DNA from: JAWLGW01 sp964569055
GTDB lineage: Bacteria > Planctomycetota > J058
Direction: 5' to 3'
Length of the DNA stretch: 6,829 nt
NCBI GenBank assembly: GCA_964569055.1
Contig: CAZMSZ010000399.1
Location: 1-6,829, forward strand
Both the position numbers and the translations under genes were made by a program. A model generated the notes under the pieces. The model saw only the letters and a program-made list of their open reading frames with translations, ran no database searches and was not told where the DNA came from. How positions within the stretch are numbered: the stretch's first letter is position 1; the number at the start of each line of letters is the position of its first letter. This document shows, one piece after another, positions 1-5,922 of the stretch.

Positions 1-20
1 AGCCGGGCAAGGAGTCGAGG

Positions 21-51
21 GCAGAGGGCGCCGAGGACCGGCGCCCTCTGC
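21..51 (-). terminator. Strong GC hairpin after the sigma-54 activator gene
   Basis: Positions 21-33 and 39-51 are perfect inverted complements (13 bp) around a five-base loop, aggac. The hairpin begins 17 bases beyond the TGA stop of the minus-strand activator gene, where an operon terminator is expected. There is no T-rich run after the stem in either direction (minus-strand continuation CTCGACTCCTTGCC), so it is not a textbook intrinsic terminator. It could instead be a 3' stabilising stem or a U-less terminator. Confidence 0.6.
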
Positions 52-68
52 GCGTCGTACTCGCTCGC

Positions 69-1721
69 TCAGTCCTCGTCCCTGAGCGCCGCGCCGCTCA
101 GCCCGTACTTCTTCAGCTTGCGGCGCAGGTTGGTCTTGTCGAGCTGCGCGAGGCGCGCCGCGGCCGAGACGTTGCCCTCGGTCGCGCGCAGCAGGCCCTC
201 GAGGTAGCCGAGCTCCCACTCCGCGATCATGCGCGCCTTGGCCTCGGCGAAGCTCGCATCGCCGAGCGGCGCCGGCTCGGCGGCGCGGGCCGGCTCACCG
301 CGCGGGGCGGGGTCGCGGCCGGGGTCGGCGGCCCGCGGCGGCGCGCTCGCCGACGGCTCGGGCAGGAGCTCGGGCGGGATCACCTCGTCGTCGGCGAGGA
401 TCACCGCCTTCTCGACCACGTTACGCAGCTCGCGCACGTTCCCCGGCCAGGGGTAGGCCCGCAGGCGCGCCGCGCTCTCGGGCGCGAAGCGCGGGACCGG
501 CAGGCCGTAGCGGCGCGCCACCTCGCCCGCGAGCGCCAGGGCCAGCTCGACCACGTCGCCGCCGCGCTCGCGCAAGGGCGGCAGCGCCACCGTGAACACG
601 TTGAGCCGATAGAGCAGGTCGCTGCGGAACGCCCCCTCGGCCACGGCGCGCTCGAGGTCGCGGTTGGTGGCCGAGACCACCCGCACGTCCGCCTCGAGCT
701 CCTTCTCGCCGCCCACCCGCGTGAAGCGGCGGTCCTCCAGGAACGTGAGCAGCTTGGTCTGGACCGCCAGCGGCAGCTCGGCCACCTCGTCGAGGAACAG
801 CGTCCCGCCCTTGGCCAGCTCGACCTTGCCCTTGTGCTGCCGGTCGGCCCCGGTGAAGGCGCCCGCCTCGTGGCCGAACAGCTCGGACTCAACCAGGGCC
901 TCGGGGATCGCCCCGCAGTTGAGCGTCACGAACGGCCCGGCGCGCCGCCCGCTCGCGTCGTGGAGCGCCCTCGCCACCAGCGACTTGCCCGTGCCGGTCT
1001 CGCCCTGCAGCAGCACGGTCGAGTCGACGCGGGCCAGGCGCTCGATCAGGCGCCGCACCTTCTGCATGGCGGCGCTCTCGCCGAGCAGCGCCTGCCCCTC
1101 GCCCTCCCCCGCGGCCGCGGCGGGCGGCGCGCCGCGGCCCTGAGGCCGCAGCAGCATGGGGCGCGAGCGGCGCTCCTCGAGGCGCAGATTCTCGAGCGCG
1201 GCGCCGCCGTGGGCCGAGAGCAGCGCCAGCAGCGCGGCCTCCACCCCGCTCGCCTCCTCGAACGCCGGGGGGAGGCGCCCCGGCCCGACCACCAGCCCGA
1301 CCGGGCGGCGGCGGCCGGGGAGCGGCAGCGCGACCACGCGCTCGCCGCCGAGCCCCAGGCGGATCCACGGCTCGCTCCCGTGCTCGGTCGGCCCGCTCAG
1401 GCGCTCGAGCCGCTCGGGGCCGACCGGCGCGACCCGCGGCCAGCTCGCCGCCGCCGGCAGCCCGGCCACCTGCTCCAGGCGCGTCTCGCTCCTGAGGTAC
1501 ACCGCCGCGCCCTCGAGCCCGAGCAGGTCGGCGCAGGCCTCGGCCAGCCGCTCGGCCGCCTCCTCGGGCGACAGCGCGCGGGCCAGCGCCAGGCTGGCCT
1601 GCTGCACCCGCGTCAGCGCGCGCTCGATCCGCTCCAGCCGGCGGCGGTCGGTCGAGGCCTGCGCGTACAGCCGCGCGAGGTCGGCCGCGTAACGGAGGAC
1701 CTGCTCCGCCTCGCGGCTCAC
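69..1721 (-). CDS. Sigma-54-dependent activator (GAF - AAA+ - Fis HTH)
   Basis: A 550-residue bacterial enhancer-binding protein that would remodel sigma-54 RNA polymerase closed complexes by ATP hydrolysis. Residues 1-45 form a charged, probably coiled-coil signalling helix. About 48-180 resemble a GAF sensor domain, followed by an Ala/Gly/Glu-rich linker. The AAA+ core (about 210-450) has Walker A GETGTGKS (240-247), the sigma-54 contact loop GAFTGA intact (287-292), Walker B GGTLFLDE (305-312), ATNRDL (351-356), the arginine-finger region FRSDLLYRLNVF (365-376) and sensor II WPGNVREL (425-432). A low-complexity Pro/Ala linker leads to a Fis-type helix-turn-helix (about 500-540). I chose the GTG at 1721 because it overlaps the receiver gene stop as GTGA and follows no strong Shine-Dalgarno, implying translational coupling. 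The frame stays open upstream to 3812, but that part is a shadow. There is no receiver domain in this protein; the adjacent gene supplies one. Target promoters and the GAF ligand are unknown. Confidence 0.93.
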   Translation of the reverse strand: MSREAEQVLRYAADLARLYAQASTDRRRLERIERALTRVQQASLALARALSPEEAAERLAEACADLLGLEGAAVYLRSETRLEQVAGLPAAASWPRVAPVGPERLERLSGPTEHGSEPWIRLGLGGERVVALPLPGRRRPVGLVVGPGRLPPAFEEASGVEAALLALLSAHGGAALENLRLEERRSRPMLLRPQGRGAPPAAAAGEGEGQALLGESAAMQKVRRLIERLARVDSTVLLQGETGTGKSLVARALHDASGRRAGPFVTLNCGAIPEALVESELFGHEAGAFTGADRQHKGKVELAKGGTLFLDEVAELPLAVQTKLLTFLEDRRFTRVGGEKELEADVRVVSATNRDLERAVAEGAFRSDLLYRLNVFTVALPPLRERGGDVVELALALAGEVARRYGLPVPRFAPESAARLRAYPWPGNVRELRNVVEKAVILADDEVIPPELLPEPSASAPPRAADPGRDPAPRGEPARAAEPAPLGDASFAEAKARMIAEWELGYLEGLLRATEGNVSAAARLAQLDKTNLRRKLKKYGLSGAALRDED

Positions 1722-2089
1722 GAGCCGAGCGCCCGCTCGACGCGCTCGAGCAGCTCGAGCGGGCTGAACGGCTTGGTGAGGTAGCCCTGCGCCCCCGCCT
1801 CCCGGGCCGCGTCCGCGTCCTCGGCGCTGGCGAGGCCGGTCAGGAAGATCACGATCGGCGGCTTGGGTCCGGCGTTCAGGCGCCGGCACACCTCGAGGCC
1901 GTCGAGCTCGCCGCCGAGCCGCACGTCGAGCAGCACGAGGTCGGGGGGCCGCGCCGCCGCCGCCGCCAGGGCGGCCGGGCCATCGCCGGCGAGCTCCACC
2001 GCGTAGTCGAGCGAGGCGAGGGTCTCCTGCACGAGCTCTCGAATGAACGGCTCGTCGTCGACCACCAAGATCCGGCGAGGCTGGGTCAC
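1718..2089 (-). CDS. Single-domain response regulator (receiver only)
   Basis: A 123-residue CheY-like receiver with no output domain. The phosphorylation site set is complete: acidic pair D11-D12 in ILVVDDEPF, phosphoacceptor D55 in LVLLDVRL, switch threonine T84 in FLTG, and lysine K106 in the LTKPF motif. A partner histidine kinase would phosphorylate D55; none is in the window. The GTG start at 2089 is preceded by AAGGAG (2100-2095) with five bases between. The longer in-frame extension to an ATG at 2329 runs antisense into the transporter gene and is not receiver-like. The TGA stop overlaps the activator GTG start by four bases, so the two proteins are probably made in fixed ratio and work together, like a receiver-containing NtrC-type regulator split in two. 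Family assignment is certain; the partnership is inference. Confidence 0.93.
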   Translation of the reverse strand: MTQPRRILVVDDEPFIRELVQETLASLDYAVELAGDGPAALAAAAARPPDLVLLDVRLGGELDGLEVCRRLNAGPKPPIVIFLTGLASAEDADAAREAGAQGYLTKPFSPLELLERVERALGS

Positions 2090-2216
2090 GTCCTCTCCTT
2101 TTCCGCGGGGCGCAGAGTCTAGGAAATCTCGCCGGCCGATCGCGAGGCTCGCGGGGCGCTCGATCGTCCCAGGACGGGCGGCGGCGCGGAGCGACCTCGG
2201 GTATCCTCCGCACCTC
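2090..2216. promoter_or_regulatory. Divergent intergenic region between receiver and MFS genes
   Basis: This 127-bp region must hold the promoters for the minus-strand signalling operon and the plus-strand transporter. A perfect 6+1+6 palindrome, CGCGAGGCTCGCG, sits at 2141-2153, and two CGATCG palindromes flank it (2137-2142 and 2161-2166), making a possible operator. Weak -10-like hexamers are TAGACT on the minus strand (2121-2116) and TATCCT on the plus strand (2202-2207), neither with a convincing -35. I found no -24/-12 sigma-54 promoter. No Shine-Dalgarno precedes the transporter ATG, and the TATCCT placement would give a nearly leaderless transcript. All promoter calls here are tentative. 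Confidence 0.45.
2095..2100 (-). promoter_or_regulatory. Shine-Dalgarno AAGGAG of the receiver gene
   Basis: The minus-strand sequence AAGGAG lies five bases before GTG at 2089. It decides the receiver start in favour of this GTG over the upstream in-frame ATG at 2329. Confidence 0.75.
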
Positions 2217-3509
2217 ATGAACGAGCAGCCAGCGGAACCGGCGCCGACCTCCCCGGCGAGCGCGGCGCCAGGCATGGCGCGCGGCGCCACCTTCGCCGTG
2301 GCCGTGCTCACGGCCATGAACCTGCTCAACTACCTCGACCGCTGGGTCCCGAGCGCGGTCAAGGACCTGTTCAAGGCCGACCTCGAGCTCACCGACGCGC
2401 AGACCGCGCTGCCGCTCACCGCGTTCATCATCGTCTACATGCTGACGAGCCCGCTGTTCGGCGCGCTCGCCGACCGCTACTCGCGCACCGCCCTGATCGC
2501 GGGCGGGGTGGCGATCTGGTCGATCGCGACCGCGGCGGCCGCGGCCGCGGTGGGGTTCTGGAGCCTCCTGTTGGCGCGCGCCGCCGTGGGGATCGGCGAG
2601 GCCGCCTACGCCACGATCGCGCCCTCGCTGATCAGCGACTTCTACTCGCCCGAGCGCCGCAACCGGATCATGACGGTGTTCTACGTGGCGATCCCGATCG
2701 GCGCCGCGCTCGGGTTCGCGCTCGGCGGCAAGCTCGGCCAGGAGTACGGCTGGCGCGCCGCGTTCCTGATGTGCGGCCTCCCGGGCCTCCTGGTCGCCCT
2801 GCTCGCGTTCACGATCAAGGACCCCGGCCGCGGGACGTTCGACCCGCCCGAGCAGCGCGCGCCGCTCTCCTGGCCCGACGCGCTGCGGGTCATGGCGCGC
2901 AGCCCCGCCTACGTGTGCGCGGTGCTGGGCTACACCGCGGTCACGTTCGGGACCGGCGGCATGGCCGACTGGTTCGCCACCTTCCTGCATCGCCACCACG
3001 GCATGGGCCTGGCCGAGGCCGGCGGGAAGATCGGCGTGATCACCGCCGTGGCCGGCTTGCTCGGCACCGGCTGCGGCGGGCTCCTCGCGGAGGTCCTCGG
3101 CCGCTACACCCGCCAGCCCCTGTTCGCGCTGAGCGGGCTCTCCATGCTGGTCGCGGCCAGCGCGGCGTTCGTCGCCCTCCGCGCCGACACCGAGGCGGTC
3201 GTGGCCTGGCTGTTCGTGGCGCAGTTCTTCCTGTGGTTCTACAACGCGCCGATCAACACCGCGATCGCCAACTCGGTCCCGAGCGCCGTCATGGCGCGCG
3301 CGTTCGGGGTGTCGATCCTCGCGATCCACGTGCTCGGCGACGCGATCAGCCCCACGATCATCGGCTGGATCTCGGACCGGACCGACCAGAACCTCCCGCT
3401 GGCGCTGCTGCTGGTGCCCGCCACGTTCGGCCTGGGCGCGCTGGTCTGGCTGTGGGCCTGGCGCGCGATCCCCGCGCCGACCGCGCCGGCCTCGGCGGCG
3501 GAAGGCTAG
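2217..3509 (+). CDS. Spinster-like MFS transporter
   Basis: A 430-residue inner-membrane secondary carrier with about twelve hydrophobic segments: roughly 24-42, 62-82, 91-113, 115-136, 152-173, 179-200, then a cytoplasmic loop 201-228 and six more from 230 to 417. Spinster-family hallmarks are NYLDRW in TM1 (38-43, with the D41-R42 pair), MFS motif A FGALADRYSR (81-90), RAAVGIGEAAY in TM4 (121-131, with E128), then SLISDFYSPERRNR and a Gly/Ala-rich TM5. Family members include eukaryotic sphingosine-phosphate and lysolipid exporters; bacterial substrates are mostly undefined, so a lipid or other amphipathic substrate is only a guess. The ATG at 2217 lacks a Shine-Dalgarno; an alternative ATG at 2274 (residue 20) would remove a Pro/Ala-rich tail without touching TM1. 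The gene is divergent from the receiver operon and convergent with the M-domain gene, sharing CTAG at the stops. Confidence 0.92.
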   Translation: MNEQPAEPAPTSPASAAPGMARGATFAVAVLTAMNLLNYLDRWVPSAVKDLFKADLELTDAQTALPLTAFIIVYMLTSPLFGALADRYSRTALIAGGVAIWSIATAAAAAAVGFWSLLLARAAVGIGEAAYATIAPSLISDFYSPERRNRIMTVFYVAIPIGAALGFALGGKLGQEYGWRAAFLMCGLPGLLVALLAFTIKDPGRGTFDPPEQRAPLSWPDALRVMARSPAYVCAVLGYTAVTFGTGGMADWFATFLHRHHGMGLAEAGGKIGVITAVAGLLGTGCGGLLAEVLGRYTRQPLFALSGLSMLVAASAAFVALRADTEAVVAWLFVAQFFLWFYNAPINTAIANSVPSAVMARAFGVSILAIHVLGDAISPTIIGWISDRTDQNLPLALLLVPATFGLGALVWLWAWRAIPAPTAPASAAEG

Positions 3510-4111
3510 CGCGAGCGGGCGGCGCGGAAGCGGGCGCTGGCCTGCTCGAGGAAGGCGCGCTCGCTGGCGCTCAGCGCCTCCATGCCGAGCGAGGAGATCT
3601 TGGTCAGCAGCAGGTCGACCTGCTCGCGCAGCTGCGCCATCTCGCGCTCCTCGCGCGCGATCGGGTCGTCCGCCGCCGCGGCCTCGGTGATCGGCTCGGC
3701 CCCCGCCTTCCAGGCGTCGGGGGGCGTCTGCCAGGGCTCGAGCTGCGGCTGGGCGCTCTGGAGCAGCTCCTGGGTCACGTCCTCGGGGGACATGGCCTCG
3801 AGCATGTCGCACAGGTTGCGGAACTGCCAGATCAGCGAGTCGACCGCGTCGAGCGAGGTGTCCGAATCGGACGCGATCCGCTGGCGGCGGGCCAGGCCCG
3901 CGTCCCCCTCGAGCAGCTCGGGGTCGAGGCGCTCCTCGCGGCTCATGGCGCGGAGGATCCGCTCGATCGGCTCGAGGTCCTCGATCCGGAAGTCGACGTC
4001 CTCGAGGATCGCCCCGAGCCCGGGGACCTGCTGCACGAGCTCGTCGAGGGACTCCAGCCCCTTGAGCGCCTCGAGCCGACGCAGGAAATCCTCGAAGTTC
4101 CAGTTGGCCAT
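3506..4111 (-). CDS. Orphan SRP (Ffh) M-domain protein with KIS-type tail motif
   Basis: A 201-residue protein of undescribed role to my knowledge. Residues 4-107 match the Ffh/SRP54 M domain in order: WNFEDFLRRLEALKGLESLDEL (typical Ffh: xLEDFLxQLxxxKxMG), VPGLG (29-33), the helix IERILRAMSREERLDPELLEG (49-69, equivalent of the IxSMTPEERxxPxIIxGS helix), ARRQRIASDSDTS (74-86) and the final helix to about 107. The NG GTPase domain is absent. The normally near-invariant GSG after RRxRIA is DSD (82-84), and a three-residue insertion follows EGD. After an acidic Pro-rich linker, residues 161-195 carry VDLLLTKISSLGMEALSASE and FLEQAS, resembling a motif I recall at the C-termini of rhomboid-family proteins. 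No signal peptide or membrane segment is seen, so it should be cytoplasmic. ATG at 4111 has a modest GAGG eight bases upstream. It is downstream of the M48 gene on the same strand, after a 303-bp gap. Confidence 0.88.
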   Translation of the reverse strand: MANWNFEDFLRRLEALKGLESLDELVQQVPGLGAILEDVDFRIEDLEPIERILRAMSREERLDPELLEGDAGLARRQRIASDSDTSLDAVDSLIWQFRNLCDMLEAMSPEDVTQELLQSAQPQLEPWQTPPDAWKAGAEPITEAAAADDPIAREEREMAQLREQVDLLLTKISSLGMEALSASERAFLEQASARFRAARSR

Positions 4112-4137
4112 GACAGACGCCTCAGCCGCTCCATCGG

Positions 4138-4156
4138 CGGGCGCGCCTCGCGCCCG
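4138..4156 (-). repeat. 8-bp hairpin in the leader of the M-domain gene
   Basis: Positions 4138-4145 and 4149-4156 are perfect inverted complements around a three-base loop. If TAGGAT at 4168-4163 is the -10 element, this stem lies at the very 5' end of the mRNA, about 26 bases before the ATG. It could stabilise the message; this is inference. Confidence 0.5.
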
Positions 4157-4162
4157 GATCTC

Positions 4163-4168
4163 ATCCTA
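4163..4168 (-). promoter_or_regulatory. Possible -10 hexamer TAGGAT for the M-domain gene
   Basis: TAGGAT on the minus strand ends 51 bases before the ATG at 4111, in one of the few non-GC stretches of the gap. There is no clear -35 about 17 bases upstream, so it remains weak. Confidence 0.25.
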
Positions 4169-4283
4169 GCTCGCCTTCGCCCGCGCGTCCCGGCTCGCGA
4201 CCGGCGGCCACCGGCTGGGAGCGGGTGGCAGGCGGAGTTAAAGCGAGCAACGGGCGGCCCCGACGGGGTCCTCGGCGAGGGCG

Positions 4284-4312
4284 CCCGGGCGGCAGGAGAT
4301 CCACCGCCCGGG
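4284..4312. repeat. 9-bp perfect inverted repeat
   Basis: cccgggcgg (4284-4292) and ccgcccggg (4304-4312) are perfect complements around an 11-base loop. There is no T run on either side. It lies 102 bases past the M48 stop and may contribute to transcription termination or RNA stability. Confidence 0.55.
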
Positions 4313-4322
4313 GGCGAGCGGG

Positions 4323-4365
4323 CGAGCGGTCCGGGACGCACGCGTCCGGCGTTCCTGTCCGCTCG
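4323..4365. repeat. Nested stem-loop downstream of the M48 gene
   Basis: Outer arms cgagcgg (4323-4329) and ccgctcg (4359-4365) enclose an inner stem, ccgg(g)acgc (4331-4339) with gcgtccgg (4342-4349), which is eight pairs with one bulged g and a two-base loop. The tiny loop would force opening of the innermost pair in RNA. It starts about 50 bases past the M48 stop and may be a U-less terminator or mRNA 3' structure. Confidence 0.45.
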
Positions 4366-4414
4366 GGGCGTCCGCGTCGCAGGCGAGGGCGGCTCGCGCG
4401 CCGCGGGCACGCGC

Positions 4415-5911
4415 TCAACGCCCTCGCGCGGGCTGCTCGCGCGCCCCGCGCTCGTCGCGCGCGCCCGCCGGGAGGGTGGTCGCCCGCCGCTCGAGCACCT
4501 TGAGCAACGTGCCGTCGTTGACCCGCGCGCGCGGCGAGGAGAACCCGTTGAGGTTCGCGAGCCCCTCGAGGTCGAGCTCGACGCCCCTGGGGATCGGGTG
4601 ACCGGCCACCGCGTCGGCGAACGTCCCGTCGCGCTCGACCTCGATCACGCGCACCACGACCGGCGGCACCGCGCGCGCCGCGGCGCCGCTGACCCGCTCC
4701 AGGCCGTCGACGGGCGCCACCAGGGTCGGCCGGGCGGCGGCGAAGGCCGCGGGGCGCGAGATCCCGTGGAACACCAGGCTCCGCCCGCCCCAGTCCACGA
4801 AGGTCGACACGAAGGCGAGCGGCTCCTCCGCGGCGAGCTGGCCCTGCAGGCGCACGGCCGGCTGGCCCCCGGCCCGCAGCGCCGTCTGCTGGGTCACCTC
4901 GACGCCCTCTTGCGAGGCGAACTCGGCGGCCGACGCCTCGGCGCCTCGCGCCATGAGCCCCACCACCACCGCCGCGTCGCCCGCGGGCGAACGCAGCGTG
5001 ACCTGCGCCGGCGTGTTCTGGACCTCCCAGCGCGCCGGCACCGGGAAGCTCAGCTCGAGGTCGGGGTGCACGAACCGGTCGCCCTGCACGTAGCCCTGGC
5101 GAGGGTCGGTCCCGTAGATCAGCCCGTCGAGCCGCCGCAGGTAGTCCTCCTCGCCGACCCGCAGCGCCCCGGGGGTGTCCCCCTGCGCCTCGCGGGCGAG
5201 CTCGACCACGCGCTCGCGCCGCTCGCCGGGGTCGGGGTGGGTGCTGGCCCAGCTCGGGAGCCGGCTCTCGGCGCGCTCCTCCATCCGGTCGAGCGCCGCG
5301 AAGAATCGGGAGAGCTGCGCCGCGTCGTAGCTCGCCTTGCTCGCGTAGCGCACCCCCAGCAGGTCCGCCTCCCGCTCGTCGTCGCGGCTGAACTTGAGCA
5401 GCAACAGCTGCGCGGCGGCGCCGCCCAGGCCCGCCAGCTCGGCCCCGGTCAGGACCTGCACCCCGACCAGGCCCACGTTGGCGAGCGTGGCCTTGGTGAT
5501 GCGCTGCGCGCTGTGGCGCGCGGCCACGTGGCCGACCTCGTGCCCGATCACCCCGGCCAGGGCCGCCTCGTTGGGGAGCTGCGCCAGGAGGCCTCGGGTC
5601 ACGTAGACGTAGCCGCCCGGGAGCGCGAACGCGTTCACGATCGGGTCGTCGAGCACGCGCAGCGTGAGCGGGTGCTTCGACTCGCTGTGGGCCGCCACCC
5701 GCTCGCCGACCTGCTTCACGTACCGCACGATCGGCGCATCCTCGGGCAGCACCCCGAACTGCGCCACGATCTGCTGGTCGCTCTGGGCGCCGAGCTCGCG
5801 CTCCTGCGCCTCGCTCACGAACATCAGCTGCCGCTCGCCGGTGGCGGGGTTGGTGGCGCAGCCCGCGGCCAGGCCGAGGGCGAGGGCGATCGCCGGGAGC
5901 TGGTTGTTCAC
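4415..5911 (-). CDS. M48 family metalloprotease, lipoprotein
   Basis: A 498-residue zinc protease related to the BepA/LoiP group, which degrades or helps assemble outer-membrane proteins. The N-terminus is a lipoprotein signal with lipobox LAAGC (C18), so the mature protein is probably anchored in the outer membrane facing the periplasm. M48 features are NAFALPGGYVYVTRGLL (93-109), the zinc motif HEVGH (124-128, H124, E125, H128), a probable third ligand E181 in EREADLLG, and STHPDPGERR (223-232). Beyond about residue 270 is a beta-rich region starting FVHPDLELSFPVP, as in other longer M48 lipoproteins, then a LysM-like segment around 428-472 (GTFADAVA ... LANLNGF ... GTLLKVL), and a charged tail. 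The start is GTG at 5911, preceded by AAGGAGG four bases away. The DUF72 gene stop is 10 bp upstream and merges with that ribosome binding site, so the two are one operon. Physiological substrate unknown. Confidence 0.93.
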   Translation of the reverse strand: MNNQLPAIALALGLAAGCATNPATGERQLMFVSEAQERELGAQSDQQIVAQFGVLPEDAPIVRYVKQVGERVAAHSESKHPLTLRVLDDPIVNAFALPGGYVYVTRGLLAQLPNEAALAGVIGHEVGHVAARHSAQRITKATLANVGLVGVQVLTGAELAGLGGAAAQLLLLKFSRDDEREADLLGVRYASKASYDAAQLSRFFAALDRMEERAESRLPSWASTHPDPGERRERVVELAREAQGDTPGALRVGEEDYLRRLDGLIYGTDPRQGYVQGDRFVHPDLELSFPVPARWEVQNTPAQVTLRSPAGDAAVVVGLMARGAEASAAEFASQEGVEVTQQTALRAGGQPAVRLQGQLAAEEPLAFVSTFVDWGGRSLVFHGISRPAAFAAARPTLVAPVDGLERVSGAAARAVPPVVVRVIEVERDGTFADAVAGHPIPRGVELDLEGLANLNGFSSPRARVNDGTLLKVLERRATTLPAGARDERGAREQPARGR

Positions 5912-5915
5912 GAAG

Positions 5916-5922
5916 CCTCCTT
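5916..5922 (-). promoter_or_regulatory. Shine-Dalgarno AAGGAGG of the M48 gene, touching the DUF72 stop
   Basis: Minus-strand TGAAGGAGG combines the DUF72 stop codon (5924-5922) with the Shine-Dalgarno of the M48 gene; they share one base. GTG at 5911 follows after four bases. This arrangement favours reinitiation by ribosomes finishing the DUF72 gene. Confidence 0.8.

Larger units (their letters stand above)
4112..4414. other. 303-bp non-coding gap with several GC hairpins
   Basis: I see no convincing gene here; the open frames have Arg/Pro/Gly-rich composition of shadow type. In minus-strand order it holds a nested stem-loop (4323-4365), a 9-bp perfect stem (4284-4312), a small hairpin ggcccc/ggggtc (4256-4270, one G-U pair), an A/T-richer patch near 4238-4243, a TAGGAT -10-like hexamer (4168-4163) and an 8-bp stem just ahead of the M-domain gene (4138-4156). 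This suggests termination or processing after the M48 gene and a separate promoter for the M-domain gene. Confidence 0.5.

Noticed and set aside
1716..1726. Programmed frameshift joining the receiver and the activator
   Set aside because: No slippery heptamer is present at the GTGA overlap; stop-start coupling explains it more simply.
834..1784. Plus-strand open frame of about 316 codons antisense to the activator
   Set aside because: Shadow frame with low-complexity Arg/Ala/Gln/Pro composition opposite a well-supported AAA+ gene.
2090..2216. Sigma-54 (-24/-12) promoter in the divergent region for self-regulation by the activator
   Set aside because: No TGGCAC-N5-TTGC-like arrangement could be found on either strand.
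1722..3812. In-frame upstream extension of the activator gene, giving an open frame of over 1200 codons
   Set aside because: The extra part is Arg/Gly/Ala/Asp-rich, lies out of frame over the receiver gene and antisense to the transporter, and shows no domain. It is an effect of high GC leaving few stops.
4161..4418. Small 85-codon minus-strand frame in the gap after the M48 gene
   Set aside because: Arg/Pro-rich, no Shine-Dalgarno seen, overlaps the hairpins, and no recognisable motif.
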